A DNA stretch of 64,000 nucleotides from Streptomyces luteolifulvus (GCF_008806595.1 NZ_VZRB01000001.1:215423-279422), one strand, 5' to 3'. Shown: positions 43,788-55,003, numbered from the stretch's first letter. The notes: generated by a model from the sequence alone, not told the origin. Program-made: numbers and translations.

Positions 43788-44918
43788 ATGAGTGTCGGCA
43801 CGAGCAGCGCACCGGGATCACCGGACGTGCGGGGCCCGGCCCGGTCCCGGCACGGCGACCCCGGCGGCATCGACCCCGACGAACTGCCCGACGGTCTGGT
43901 GATCGCCGACGAGGACGGCCTGGTCGTCACGTTCAACGCCGCCGCCGAGCGCATCACCGCCGTCCCCGCCGCCGACGCCCTCGGCCGGCACTTGGACAAG
44001 GCACTGCCCCTGGAGGACCTGGAGGGGCGGCGCTGGTGGCAGCTGACCGACCCGTACGGCGGCCTCGCCATCAGGGTCCGCCAGCCCGAGCGCAATCTGC
44101 TGCTCCCCGGCGGCCGTGAGGTCCTCGTGTCCGCGCGCTACGTCCGCGCCGAACCCACCGGACCCGTCCGCCGGGTCGTCGTCTGCCTCCGCGACACCGA
44201 GGCCCGCCGCCGCACCGAACGCAGCCACGCCGAACTGATCGCCACCGTCGCCCACGAGCTGCGCTCGCCGCTCACCTCGGTCAAGGGCTTCACGGCCACC
44301 CTGCTCGCCAAATGGGAACGCTTCACCGACGACCAGAAGCGGCTCATGCTGGAGACGGTCGACGCCGACGCCGACCGCGTCACCCGCCTCATCGCCGAGC
44401 TGCTCGACATATCGCGGATCGACTCCGGGCGGCTGGAGGTGCGCCGCCAGCCCGTCGACATCGGCGCGGCCGTCGGCCGGCACATCCAGGCGTACGTCGC
44501 CGCGGGCCAGCCCGCCGACCGGTTCCTGCTCCGGATCGAGCAGCCGCTGCCCGACCTGTGGGCCGACCCCGACAAGGTCGACCAGGTGCTGAGCAACCTG
44601 CTGGAAAATGCGGTGCGCCACGGCGAGGGAACCGTCACGATTGACATCACGCCCTCGGCGTCCCCGCGCGAAGGGGACGACGCCGGTACATCGGTCACGG
44701 TGAGCGACGAGGGGCCCGGCATCCCGGAGGAGTCCATGAACCGCGTCTTCACCCGCTTCTGGCGGGGCAGCAAGCGCGGTGGCACGGGCCTCGGGCTCTA
44801 TATCGTCAAGGGCATCGTCGAGGCCCACGGCGGCACCATCACGGTCGGCCGCGCCCCCGTCGGCGGCGCCGAGTTCCGATTTACGTTGCCCGTGAGCGCT
44901 CCCGCCTATCTGGCCTGA
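43788..44918 (+). CDS. PAS-domain sensor histidine kinase
   Basis: A 376-aa soluble kinase without membrane helices. A PAS domain (about 35-135, DGLVIADEDGLVVTFNAAAERI) senses a cytoplasmic cue. The HisKA H-box is ATVAHELRSPLTSVKGF with His156. The ATPase motifs follow: NLLENAVRHGEG (N), SDEGPGIPEESMNRVFTRFWRG (G1/F) and GTGLGLYIVKGIVEAHGG (G2). No response regulator is encoded beside it, so its partner is unknown. ATG 43788 is preferred over the TTG at 43776. Confidence 0.92.
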   Translation: MSVGTSSAPGSPDVRGPARSRHGDPGGIDPDELPDGLVIADEDGLVVTFNAAAERITAVPAADALGRHLDKALPLEDLEGRRWWQLTDPYGGLAIRVRQPERNLLLPGGREVLVSARYVRAEPTGPVRRVVVCLRDTEARRRTERSHAELIATVAHELRSPLTSVKGFTATLLAKWERFTDDQKRLMLETVDADADRVTRLIAELLDISRIDSGRLEVRRQPVDIGAAVGRHIQAYVAAGQPADRFLLRIEQPLPDLWADPDKVDQVLSNLLENAVRHGEGTVTIDITPSASPREGDDAGTSVTVSDEGPGIPEESMNRVFTRFWRGSKRGGTGLGLYIVKGIVEAHGGTITVGRAPVGGAEFRFTLPVSAPAYLA

Positions 44919-46201
<1,283 letters not shown>

Positions 46202-46202
<1 letters not shown>

Positions 46203-48715
46203 TGCGGGTCCCGCTTTCCTGGCTGCGGGAGTACGTCGACCTGCCGGCGACCGAAACCGGCCGTGACGTCCAGGCCAAGCTCGTTTCCGCCGGCCTTGAG
46301 GTCGAGACCGTCGAGCACCTCGGCGCCGACCTCAAGGGCCCGCTGGTCGTGGGCCAGGTGCTGACCGTCGAGGAGCTGACGGAGTTCAAGAAGCCGATCC
46401 GCTTCTGCACCGTCGACGTCGGCCAGGCCAACGACACCGGGGAGCCCCAGGAGATCGTCTGCGGCGCCCGCAACTTCTCCGTCGGCGACAAGGTCGTCGT
46501 GGTCCTCCCGGGCGCCACGCTGCCGGGAGGTTTCTCGATCTCCGCCCGCAAGACCTACGGCAAGACGTCCCACGGCATGATCTGCTCCAGCGGCGAACTG
46601 GGCATGGGCGACGACGGCACCCACGGCATCATCGTGCTGCCGCCGGAGACCGAGGTCGGCAAGGACGCCGTCGAACTGCTCGAACTGGTCGACGAGGTCC
46701 TCGACATCGCCGTCACCGCCAACCGCGGCGACTGCCTGTCGATCCGCGGCGTGGCCCGCGAGGCCGCCATCGCCTACGGCCTGCCGCTGCGCGACCCCGC
46801 CCTGATCGACGTGCCGACGGCGAACGAGTTCGGCTACCCGGTGCAGGTCTCCGACCCGGTCGGCTGCGACCGCTTCACCGCGCGCACCGTCACCGGTCTG
46901 AGCCCCGAGGCACGCTCCCCGATCTGGCTCCAGCGCCGTCTGCAGAAGGTCGGCATGCGCCCGATCTCGCTCGCCGTCGACGTCACCAACTACGTGATGA
47001 TGGAGCTCGGCCAGCCGCTGCACGCCTACGACCGCGGGCTGGTCCAGGGCACCATCGGCGTGCGCCGGGCCGAGGAGGGCGAGAAGATCGTCACCCTCGA
47101 CGGCGTGGAGCGCACGCTGCACGCCGAGGACCTGGTGATCACCGACGACCGCGGCCCGATCGGCCTCGCCGGTGTGATGGGCGGCGCCGACACCGAGATC
47201 GCCGATCACGACGATCTCGAGAACGCGACCGCGGACGTCGTCATCGAGGCGGCCCACTTCGACCAGGTGACCATCGCCCGCACCGCCCGCCGCCACAAGC
47301 TGTCCTCCGAGGCGTCCAAGCGCTTCGAGCGGGGCGTCGACCCGCAGGCGGCCGCCGCGGCCGCGCAGCGCACCGTCGACCTGCTGGTGCTGCTCGCGGG
47401 CGGCACCGCCGAGGCCGGCGTCACCGAGGCCAGCGCCCCGGCCACGCCGCACACCATCACCGTCCCGGCCGGCCACCCGGACAAGGTCGCGGGCGTCGTG
47501 TACGGCCGCGAGACCGTCGTACGCCGTCTCCAGGAGGTCGGCTGCGACGTCTACGGGCAGGACGAGCTGACCGTCACCGTGCCGTCGTGGCGGCCCGACC
47601 TCCTTGAGCCGAACGACCTGGCCGAAGAGGTCATCCGGCTGGAGGGCTACGAGAACCTGCCCTCCACGCTGCCCAAGCCGCCCTCGGGCCGAGGCCTCAC
47701 CCACCGGCAGCGGCTGCACCGCCGGGTCGGCCGCGCCCTGGCCGGGGCCGGGTACGTCGAGGCGCCGAACTACCCCTTCATCAGCGAGCATGCCTTCGAC
47801 CAGCTCGGCCTCGCGGCCGACGACCCGGCCCGCCGCGTCGTCAAGCTGGTCAACCCGCTCAACGACGAGGAGCCGGCGCTGCGTACGTCGCTGCTTCCGG
47901 GCCTGCTCGGCGCGCTGCGGCGCAACGACGGCCGGGGCTCGCACGACCTGGCCCTGTTCGAGACCGGCCTCGTCTTCCTCCCGCACGAGGAGCAGCGCGT
48001 CGCCGTCTCGCCGCCGGTCGACCGGCGCCCGACCGACGAGGAGATCGCCCGGCTGAACGCCGCGCTGCCCGAGCAGCCGCGGCATGTCGCCGTCGTCCTC
48101 GCGGGGGCCCGCGAGCAGGCCGGCTGGTGGGGCAAGGGCCGTCCGGCCGACTGGGCCGACGCGGTCGAGGCCGCGCGGACCGTGGCCCGCGAGACCGGTG
48201 CGGAACTCGTCGTGCGGGCCGGACAGTACGGACCGTGGCACCCGGGCCGCTGCGCCGAGCTCGTGGTCGTCGCCGACGGCACCGAGCGGGTCGTGGGCCA
48301 CGCGGGCGAACTGCACCCGCGGGTCCTGAAGACCCTGGGGCTGCCCGCGCGCTCCAGCGCGATGGAGCTGAACCTGGACGTCCTGGAGCAGGTCGGCGAC
48401 GGCACCCCGCAGGCGCCGAGCATCTCCACGTTCCCGGTCGCCACACAGGACGTCGCCCTCGTCGTCGACAAGCCCGTACCGCACAGCGAGGTCGAGGCCG
48501 CGCTGCGCGAGGGGGCCGGTGCCCTGCTGGAGGCCATCCGGCTGTTCGACGTGTACGAGAACGACGAGCAGCTCGGTGAGGGCAAGAAGTCGCTGGCGTA
48601 CGCGCTGCGCTTCCGCGCGGGGGACCGGACGCTGACCGTCGACGAGGCGTCGGCGGCCCGGGACGCGGCGGTTGCCCTCGCCGGCGAGCGCACGGGGGCG
48701 GTTCTGCGGAGCTAG
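46202..48715 (+). CDS. pheT: Phenylalanine--tRNA ligase beta subunit
   Basis: PheT (837 aa) carries tRNA binding and editing. In order: B1 ([15 protein letters not shown]), an EMAP-like tRNA-binding domain (about 40-155, [11 protein letters not shown] and [15 protein letters not shown]), the B3/B4 editing domain, B5 (about 400-480), a catalytic-like core and the C-terminal ferredoxin-fold anticodon-binding domain (about 740-837, [32 protein letters not shown] and [18 protein letters not shown]). All domains appear intact. Two terminators follow. Confidence 0.97.
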
Positions 48716-48757
48716 GGCGCCCCTGCCCCGCGCCCCCTGGGGGCCGCGTGCAGTCAC

Positions 48758-48849
48758 CTCACTCGATGGAGTGAGTTCTGCTGGTGAACCGGGCCTTCCG
48801 GGCCCTGCGGTCGAAAGAATCGGACCGGCCTCTCGGGGTCGGTCCGATT
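48758..48849 (+). terminator. Two stem-loops after pheT
   Basis: CTCACTC-GATG-GAGTGAG (48758-48775) is followed by a second perfect 10-bp stem, AATCGGACCG (48818-48827) with CGGTCCGATT (48840-48849). Together they separate pheST from the phosphatase gene. Confidence 0.72.
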
Positions 48850-48879
48850 GCGCTGTAGGGCCTAATGGGGGGCCATCGG

Positions 48880-49923
48880 ATGATCCGCATCAAGGCTGGG
48901 GTTCCCCGTCGGCCGTTGCGTCGAGTGCTCTCACTCGGACTTCCCCTCGCCTGGGGCGCCGTCGGGGTCACCTACAAACTGACCTGCCCGCTGGCCCAGC
49001 AGGAGAGCATCGGTGCGCGGGCCGTGACCGGAGCCCTCTTCTTCGCCGTCGGCAGCGGGCTGATCCTTCACATCCACCATGCGCTGCTGAGCGAACTCCG
49101 GCAGGTCCGCCGGGTCGCGGGCGCCGCCCAGAGCGCGCTGCTGCGGCCGCTGCCCCCGCGTATCGACGGGATGGACGTCGCAGCCGCGCAGTTGTCCGCC
49201 GACCGCGCCGCCGCGATCGGCGGCGATCTGTACGAGGTCATCGCCACCGAGCACGGCGTACGCGTGGTGATGGGCGACGTCAAAGGACACGGGCTCACCG
49301 CGGTCGCCACGGTCGCCGCCGTCCTCGGCAGTTTCCGCGAGGCCGTGCACGACGAGGCCGAACTCAGCGGTGTGCTGCGCCGGTTGGACCGTGCCCTGGC
49401 CCGGCACCTGCGCGAGCGGACCCACGACGACGGCCCGGCCGCCGAGGACTTCGTCACCGTACTGCTGCTGGAGATCCCCCAGGACGGCGAGGTGCGCGCC
49501 CTGAACTGCGGCCATCCCTGGCCGTATGTGCTGAGCGCGACGGGCGTGGAACCACTCGCCCGAGCGGATCCCCTCCCTCCGCTCGGGCCCTTCCCTCTCC
49601 CACCCGAACTGCCGGTCGAGCACTGCGGCCACCTGCAGCCGGGCGAGGCCCTGTTCCTCCACACGGACGGCGCGGAGGACGCGAGGGACGCGCGAGGCAG
49701 GTTCTTTCCGCTGCGCGAGGTGCTGGCAGAGACCGTCCGCGATGACCCGCTGGTACCCCAGGCGGTATTGGGCTCCGTCTTCACCGCCCTTCAGCGCCAC
49801 ACGGGCGGGGCACCTGCGGATGACGTTGCCTTATTGGTTCTACGCAACGACAGACGCACCTCAGGGGCGCGGGGAACTGCGCGCTCAGCCACAACGCACC
49901 CGCAGTCAACGAACCACCTGTAG
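48880..49923 (+). CDS. Membrane-bound SpoIIE/PP2C-type serine phosphatase
   Basis: A 347-aa PPM-type phosphatase. Two N-terminal membrane helices (about 13-30 and 47-65) precede a SpoIIE domain (about 100-320) with the metal-binding motifs IGGDLYEVIATEHG and VVMGDVKGHG, and TDGAEDARDARG and DDVALLVLR near its end. Such enzymes act on anti-sigma-factor antagonists. The last ~20 residues are encoded by a dispersed repeat (49863-49904) and are unlikely to belong to the ancestral fold. The start is ATG 48880, or 48865 as an alternative. No cognate kinase is adjacent. Confidence 0.9.
   Translation: MIRIKAGVPRRPLRRVLSLGLPLAWGAVGVTYKLTCPLAQQESIGARAVTGALFFAVGSGLILHIHHALLSELRQVRRVAGAAQSALLRPLPPRIDGMDVAAAQLSADRAAAIGGDLYEVIATEHGVRVVMGDVKGHGLTAVATVAAVLGSFREAVHDEAELSGVLRRLDRALARHLRERTHDDGPAAEDFVTVLLLEIPQDGEVRALNCGHPWPYVLSATGVEPLARADPLPPLGPFPLPPELPVEHCGHLQPGEALFLHTDGAEDARDARGRFFPLREVLAETVRDDPLVPQAVLGSVFTALQRHTGGAPADDVALLVLRNDRRTSGARGTARSATTHPQSTNHL
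49863..49904 (+). repeat. Dispersed 42-bp repeat, copy 2, inside the phosphatase gene end
   Basis: AGGGGCGCGGGGAACTGCGC begins an element that matches 13847-13888 (opposite strand) at 35 of 42 positions. Here it encodes residues ~328-342 of the phosphatase (SGARGTARSATTHPQ), showing that the coding frame runs through a normally intergenic repeat. Confidence 0.7.
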
Positions 49924-50130
49924 TCCCCGGCGTTGCAAGCGCAGCGCCGGCGCAGCCGTCCGCCCCGCCACGGAGTGTCGGGCAGGCAGCTGGGCGGACG
50001 GCGCGGAATCGGGCCGCCGCACTGTACGAGGGGGAGCCGACGGCCCGGCCGGCCTCTTACGAGGCATTTCAGTCAACCGGCTGGAAACTCTCCGCAACAG
50101 CGCGCACACAGCCCGGATTCGAGCACTTCG

Positions 50131-50147
50131 TTCACACCCCGTGTGAA
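50131..50147. promoter_or_regulatory. Palindrome upstream of the NsdA-like gene
   Basis: TTCACAC-CCC-GTGTGAA is a perfect 7-bp inverted repeat with 3-bp centre, 46 bp before the start. TACTCT (50159-50164) behind it could be a -10 box. The rest of the 270-bp gap from 49924 shows no gene. The binding protein is unknown. Confidence 0.5.
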
Positions 50148-50193
50148 GGCGGACGCACTACTCTGTCGGCACCGAGCCACCCGGGGGGCATCC

Positions 50194-51534
50194 ATGCAGC
50201 CCAACACTCTGCTCGACGCGATTCTGGACGAGGCCGGAATCTCACACGCGGGGCTGGCCGCGCACGTCAACCAGGCCGGCCGGGCGCGTGGCCTCGCCCT
50301 CAGATACGAACACACCGCCGTGGCACGGTGGTTGAAGGGGCAGCGGCCCCGCGGTCAGGTGCCCGACCTGATCTGCGAGGTACTCGCCGGACGGCTGCAA
50401 CGGCCCGTCACCCTCGACGACATCGGGCTCGGTGTGCCCGGCGAGCCCTCCGCCCCGCACGGTACGACACTGTCCGGCTTCGTCGAGCGTGCCACCGCCC
50501 TGTGGCGGTCCGACGAGCAGCAACGCCCGCACATCCTGGGCGCGCCCGCCGTCACGGGAACGCCCGCCGTGATGCCCGTATGGGAGTGGGAGAACCCGCC
50601 GGAGGACGTGGACGTCTCGCGCGGTGGGCGGCACCGGGTCACCGCCGCGGACCTGGAGATGCTGCGTGCGGCGCGTACCCACTACGAGCAGATGTACCGC
50701 AAGGCCGGCGGCATAGCGACCCGCACCCGGATCGTGGGCTTCCTCAACGCCGAGGCCGCCCCGCTGCTGCGGGGCAGTTACACCGACGCGACCGGCCGCC
50801 AACTCCACCGCGCCACCGGCGGATTGGTGGCGATCGCCGGCATCTGCGCATACGACTCCGACGCACACGGCCTCGCCCAGCGCTACTTCCACCAGGCCCT
50901 CAGGCTCGCCAAGGCCAGCGGTGACCGGGGACTGGGCGCCTATGTGATCGCGCTCCTCGTCAACCAGGCGCTGTTCATGCGGGAGCATCGCCAGGCCGTC
51001 GCGTTCGCGGAGGCCGCGCTGCGCGCCGCCGGCCGGCACATCACCCCGGCGCTCGCCTCCGACCTGTACGCGATGCAGGCGAAGGCGTACGCACACCTGG
51101 GCGACGGCACGAGCGCGCTGTCCTGCATCCGGCGTGCCGAGCAGGCCGCCGAACGCATCCGGCGCGGATACGAGCCCGACGAGACCGGCTATGTCCAGCC
51201 GGGACTGGTCAACGTCCAGGTGGCGGAGGCGCTGCTCAGCCTCGGCGAGCTGGCGGCGGCCGGGGAGCACGCGACGGCCGCCGTCGGCAATCCGGCGCAC
51301 GACCGGGGCCGGGTGCACCGGCTCGCCATGCTCAGCACGATCGAACTGCGGCAGGGCAACGCCGACAAGGCCGTGGCCACAGCGGTGCAGATGGCCGAGC
51401 AGGCCCGGGGGATGGAGTCCCAGCGCCTTCGGGACAGACTCCGCGCGGTCCGCGAGCATCTGGTGCGCAGCGGTTGTGCCGGTACGGCCGAGGCCGCCGA
51501 ACTGATCGACGGGGCCCTGCGCGTACCGCTCTAG
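50194..51534 (+). CDS. NsdA-like regulator with TPR repeats
   Basis: A 446-aa putative regulator. The N-terminus (LLDAILDEAGISHAGLAAHVNQAGRARGLALRYEHTAVARWL) looks like a degenerate helix-turn-helix; from about residue 200 on the protein is a series of TPR-like helical hairpins (LGAYVIALLVNQALFMREHRQAVAFAEAALRAAG, LSCIRRAEQAAERIRRG). Its build resembles NsdA, a negative regulator of antibiotic production and sporulation in S. coelicolor, and its many paralogues (recalled). The trigger and targets are unknown. ATG 50194 is preceded by GGGGGG. Confidence 0.82.
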   Translation: MQPNTLLDAILDEAGISHAGLAAHVNQAGRARGLALRYEHTAVARWLKGQRPRGQVPDLICEVLAGRLQRPVTLDDIGLGVPGEPSAPHGTTLSGFVERATALWRSDEQQRPHILGAPAVTGTPAVMPVWEWENPPEDVDVSRGGRHRVTAADLEMLRAARTHYEQMYRKAGGIATRTRIVGFLNAEAAPLLRGSYTDATGRQLHRATGGLVAIAGICAYDSDAHGLAQRYFHQALRLAKASGDRGLGAYVIALLVNQALFMREHRQAVAFAEAALRAAGRHITPALASDLYAMQAKAYAHLGDGTSALSCIRRAEQAAERIRRGYEPDETGYVQPGLVNVQVAEALLSLGELAAAGEHATAAVGNPAHDRGRVHRLAMLSTIELRQGNADKAVATAVQMAEQARGMESQRLRDRLRAVREHLVRSGCAGTAEAAELIDGALRVPL

Positions 51535-51653
51535 GCCCCGCGCACGAACCCGTCGACATCACTGCGCTGCGCCGCGAGTGGATCGCTGTGCGCCTGCTGT
51601 CCCACCGCTCCTGCTGCGATATTGCCACTTACTCGGCGGAAGGTGGCAGAACC

Positions 51654-52193
51654 GTGCAGTGGACGAAACAGAACGAACAAACTGTCTATGTAAACCGCTG
51701 GTTCAGCGTCAATCTCGCGGATGTCGAGCTGCCGGACGGCCGGCACCTCGACCACTTCCTGATACGGCTGCGGCCCGTCGCCGTGGCCACGGTGGTGAAC
51801 GAGGCCAATGAAGTCCTCCTCCTGTGGCGCCACCGTTTCATCACCGACAGCTGGGGGTGGGAACTCGCGGCGGGCATCGTCGAGGACGGCGAGGACATCG
51901 CGTCCGCCGCCGCCAGGGAACTGGAGGAGGAGACCGGATGGCGGCCAGGGCCCCTGCACCACCTCATGAGCGTGGAGCCGTCCAACGGGCTCACCGACGC
52001 CCGGCACCACATCTACTGGTCCGACGAGGGCGAGTACACCGGACATCCCGTGGACGACTTCGAGTCGGACCGCCGGGAATGGGTCCCCCTCAAGCTCGTC
52101 CCCGACATGGTCACCCGCGGCGAGGTCCCGGCCGCCAACATGGCGGCCGCACTGCTGCTCCTGCACCATCTGAGGCTCGGTCAGGACGCCTGA
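51654..52193 (+). CDS. NUDIX hydrolase
   Basis: A 179-aa NUDIX hydrolase. The Nudix box is complete: G74-x5-E80-x7-R88-E-L-E-E-E-x-G95-W (GIVEDGEDIASAAARELEEE, then TGW). The N-terminal part (QTVYVNRWFSVNLADVELPDGRHLDHFLIRL) is like ADP-ribose pyrophosphatases, which cleave ADP-sugars, so that is a likely activity. GTG 51654 with GGAAGG upstream is chosen; the frame stretches back into the preceding gene without support. Confidence 0.9.
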   Translation: MQWTKQNEQTVYVNRWFSVNLADVELPDGRHLDHFLIRLRPVAVATVVNEANEVLLLWRHRFITDSWGWELAAGIVEDGEDIASAAARELEEETGWRPGPLHHLMSVEPSNGLTDARHHIYWSDEGEYTGHPVDDFESDRREWVPLKLVPDMVTRGEVPAANMAAALLLLHHLRLGQDA

Positions 52194-52220
52194 TCCCCCA
52201 CGGCGCCCCCCGGCGAGGCC

Positions 52221-52478
52221 TCAGCGCCCCAGGGCCTGCCAGACGGCCACGACGAGTGCGCCCACGGCGGTGAGGGCGGCGACTGCCGGCAGCGGCCAGC
52301 GGGAATGCTCCAGCGCGACGATCCGGGCGCTCAGGTCGTCCACTTCCTTGTCGGTCTCCTCGGTGCGATGGCTGAGCAGAGCCAGCCCTCCCTCGACGCG
52401 GGCGTAGGCCACATCGAGGCGTCGGCGTAACTCTGCGAGTTCTCCATGGACCACGGGATGCTCGGGGTCGGCGGTCAC
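52221..52478 (-). CDS. Small membrane protein with coiled coil
   Basis: An 85-aa protein: heptad-like helix (ELAELRRRLDVAYARVEGGLALLSHRTEETDKEVDDLSARIVALE, residues ~13-57) and a C-terminal membrane helix (WPLPAVAALTAVGALVVAVWQAL). Function unknown. GTG start at 52478 with AAAGGAG 6 bp upstream decides the start. It lies between the NUDIX gene (convergent) and the 3-hydroxybutyryl-CoA dehydrogenase gene (same strand, separated by a terminator). Confidence 0.78.
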   Translation of the reverse strand: MTADPEHPVVHGELAELRRRLDVAYARVEGGLALLSHRTEETDKEVDDLSARIVALEHSRWPLPAVAALTAVGALVVAVWQALGR

Positions 52479-52608
52479 GTGTCGCTCCTTTCCGTAGTCG
52501 ACACATCCCTTGCATACGCATGAGGAGTCAACTCGCCAGGCTGACACGTGGGGAGAGTGTGCGAGGGGCATATGCGAGCCCGGTGCGCACACGGTGTGTG
52601 AATGCGGT

Positions 52609-52638
52609 GGGCCCGGCACACGCATGCGTGCCGGGCCC
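52609..52638 (-). terminator. Stem-loop after the 3-hydroxybutyryl-CoA dehydrogenase gene
   Basis: GGGCCCGGCAC (52609-52619) pairs perfectly with GTGCCGGGCCC (52628-52638) over an 8-nt loop. It lies 20 bp behind the dehydrogenase stop on the minus strand. Confidence 0.75.
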
Positions 52639-52658
52639 GTACCGCTCACGGTTCGTCA

Positions 52659-53534
52659 TCAGCCGTAGGTGTAGAAGCCGGAACCGGTCTTCCGGCCGAG
52701 CCGGCCCGCGTCGACCATGCGCTGGAGCAGCGGGGGAGCGGCGTACAGCGGCTCCTTGAACTCGTCGTACATGCTGTGCGCCACCGAAGCGACCGTGTCC
52801 AGGCCGATCAGGTCGGACAGCTTCAGCGGGCCCATGGGGTGGGCGCAGCCCATCTCCATGCCGTTGTCGATGTCCTCGCGGCTGGCGATGCCCGACTCGA
52901 ACATCCGGATCGCGGAGAGCAGATAGGGGATCAGCAATGCGTTGACCACGAACCCGGACCGGTCCTGGGCGCGGATGGCGTGCTTGCCCAGCAGCTTCTC
53001 GGCAAAGGACTGGGCGCGGGCGATCGTGCCCTCGGAGGTGGTGAGCGCCGGGATCAGCTCGACGAGCTGCTGCACCGGGGCCGGATTGAAGAAGTGGATG
53101 CCGATGACCTGGTCGGGCCGCGAGGTGGCGACCGCCAGCCTCACCAGCGGGATCGAGGAGGTGTTGGAGGCGAGGATCGCGTCGGCGCGCGTCACGACCT
53201 GGTCGAGCACCTGGAAGATCTCGGTCTTGACCTGCTCGTTCTCGACGACGGCCTCGATCACCAGATCGCGGTCCGCGAACTCGCCGAGGTCGGTGGTGAA
53301 GCCGAGCCGCGCCTGTGTGGCCGCCAGCTCCTCCTCCGTGATCTTGCCGCGTCCCGCGGCCTTGGACAGGGAGCCGAACAGCCGGGTCCGGCCGATCTCC
53401 AGGGCTTCGCCGGTGGTCTCGGCGACCTTCACGTCCAGACCGGCGCGGGCGCACACCTCGGCGATGCCCGCTCCCATCTGGCCGCAGCCCACCACTCCGA
53501 CGCGCGTGATCTCGCCCGCTGCGATGTCCGTCAC
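52659..53534 (-). CDS. 3-hydroxybutyryl-CoA dehydrogenase
   Basis: A 291-aa NAD(P)-dependent 3-hydroxyacyl-CoA dehydrogenase. The Rossmann motif is G16-x-G18-x-x-G21 (VGVVGCGQMGAGIAEV); catalytic Ser/His/Glu positions are visible in ASNTSSIPL, IGIHFFNPAPVQQLVELI, and the C-terminal dimer domain shows CAHPMGPLKLSDLIGLD. It oxidises 3-hydroxybutyryl-CoA in butyrate or PHB metabolism and may supply building blocks for polyketides. GTG 53534 with AAAGGGAC upstream is preferred; ATG 53597 would add 21 residues not typical for the family. Confidence 0.92.
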   Translation of the reverse strand: MTDIAAGEITRVGVVGCGQMGAGIAEVCARAGLDVKVAETTGEALEIGRTRLFGSLSKAAGRGKITEEELAATQARLGFTTDLGEFADRDLVIEAVVENEQVKTEIFQVLDQVVTRADAILASNTSSIPLVRLAVATSRPDQVIGIHFFNPAPVQQLVELIPALTTSEGTIARAQSFAEKLLGKHAIRAQDRSGFVVNALLIPYLLSAIRMFESGIASREDIDNGMEMGCAHPMGPLKLSDLIGLDTVASVAHSMYDEFKEPLYAAPPLLQRMVDAGRLGRKTGSGFYTYG

Positions 53535-53704
53535 ATCGTCCCTTTCGCTCAGGTACGGCTGGGTGGCAGGTTCGCCGTGGTTCGGTGCCTGCTCCATTCG
53601 TGCACGTTACTCCGAAGTATCGATGATCGATCGCCGGGGTGGGGCATCCTGGGCGCGGAAAAGGATCCGTGAGGGCGCGGATCCGGGGCGAGGGGGGTGT
53701 GCGC

Positions 53705-54988
53705 ATGGGCCGGGTCACACGCCGGGCGTTCGCGACGGCCGCGCTGGCGACGCTTGCGACGGGGTCGGGAGCCTCGGCCGTACCGGGGCCGCGTACGGGC
53801 GCCTCGCCCGGGCCCGCGCCGCGTGACGGCGCCTCGGGCGTCCCCGGGCCCCGGCGGGCGACCTCCGAGATGCGGGGCATGTGGCTGGCCACCGTGGCCA
53901 ACCGGGACTGGCCCTCCGGCCCGGGCCTGACCGCGGCCCAGCAGCGCGCCGAACTGATCGCCCACCTCGATGGGGCCGTCCGCAACCGCCTCAACACGGT
54001 CGTCTTCCAGGTGCGGCCCACGGCCGACGCCCTGTGGCCCTCGCCCCACGAGCCGTGGTCCGAGTACCTCACCGGCACCCAGGGCCGGGCGCCGGGCTGG
54101 GACCCGCTGGGCACGGCCGTCACGGAGGCACACGCCCGCGGACTGCAGCTGCACGCCTGGTTCAACCCGTACCGGATCGCCCTGCACGCGGACCCGAAGA
54201 GACTCGTCGCCTCCCACCCCGCCCGCAGGCACCCGGACTGGGTGGTCACGTACGGCGGCAAGCTCTACTACAACCCCGGGCTGCCCGAGGTCCGTGCCTT
54301 CGTCCAGGACGCCATGCTCGACGCGGTGCGCAAGTACCCGGTCGACGCCGTGCACTTCGACGACTACTTCTATCCCTATCCGGTGGCCGGCCAGACCTTC
54401 GACGACGATGCGGCCTACGACCGCCACGGCGCAGCCTTCCCGAACCGGGCCGCCTGGCGCCGCGACAACATCGACAGGCTGGTGCGGGAGATGGCGGCCC
54501 GTATCAAGCAGACCCGCCCGGCCGCGCGTTTCGGTGTCAGCCCCTTCGGGGTGTGGCGCAACGCGGGCACCGACCCGCTCGGCTCGCAGACCCGGGCGGG
54601 TGTGCAGACGTACGACGATCTGCACGCGGACACGCGCCGCTGGGTCCGCGAGAACTGGATCGACTACATCTGCCCGCAGCTCTACTGGAACATCGGCTTC
54701 CCCGCCGCCGACTACGCCGTACTGCTGCCGTGGTGGGCGGAGGTGGCGCGGGGCACGCGGACGACGCTGTACCTGGGGGAGGCGCTGTACAAGGCCGGCG
54801 ATCCGGCGCAGCCCGCCGCCTGGCAGGACCCGGCCGAGCTGTCCCGGCATCTCGCACGGGCCAGGAAGTACCCCGAGGCGCGCGGGCACGTGTTCTTCTC
54901 CGCCGAGGACGTGGCCGTCGACCGAATCGGCAGCATGGCGCGGGTGGTCGCCGACCACTACGGGCAGCCGGCGAAACCCCCGCGCTGA
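53705..54988 (+). CDS. Tat-exported GHL10-family glycosidase-like protein
   Basis: A 427-aa secreted protein. A twin-arginine signal (VTRRAFATAALATLATGSGASA) is followed by a Pro/Gly-rich linker and a TIM-barrel GHL10 domain (from about residue 60): MRGMWLATVANRDWPSG, NTVVFQVRPTADALWPS, GLQLHAWFNPYRI, VDAVHFDDYFYPYP and VSPFGVWRN. The Asp pair in HFDDYFYP is at the active-site position. Related proteins (YngK type) are thought to act on glycans, but the substrate is unknown. ATG 53705 follows GAGGGGGG. It depends on a Tat system such as tatAC at 9.5 kb. Confidence 0.9.
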   Translation: MGRVTRRAFATAALATLATGSGASAVPGPRTGASPGPAPRDGASGVPGPRRATSEMRGMWLATVANRDWPSGPGLTAAQQRAELIAHLDGAVRNRLNTVVFQVRPTADALWPSPHEPWSEYLTGTQGRAPGWDPLGTAVTEAHARGLQLHAWFNPYRIALHADPKRLVASHPARRHPDWVVTYGGKLYYNPGLPEVRAFVQDAMLDAVRKYPVDAVHFDDYFYPYPVAGQTFDDDAAYDRHGAAFPNRAAWRRDNIDRLVREMAARIKQTRPAARFGVSPFGVWRNAGTDPLGSQTRAGVQTYDDLHADTRRWVRENWIDYICPQLYWNIGFPAADYAVLLPWWAEVARGTRTTLYLGEALYKAGDPAQPAAWQDPAELSRHLARARKYPEARGHVFFSAEDVAVDRIGSMARVVADHYGQPAKPPR

Positions 54989-55003
54989 TCCCCTGTGCGA
55001 GGA

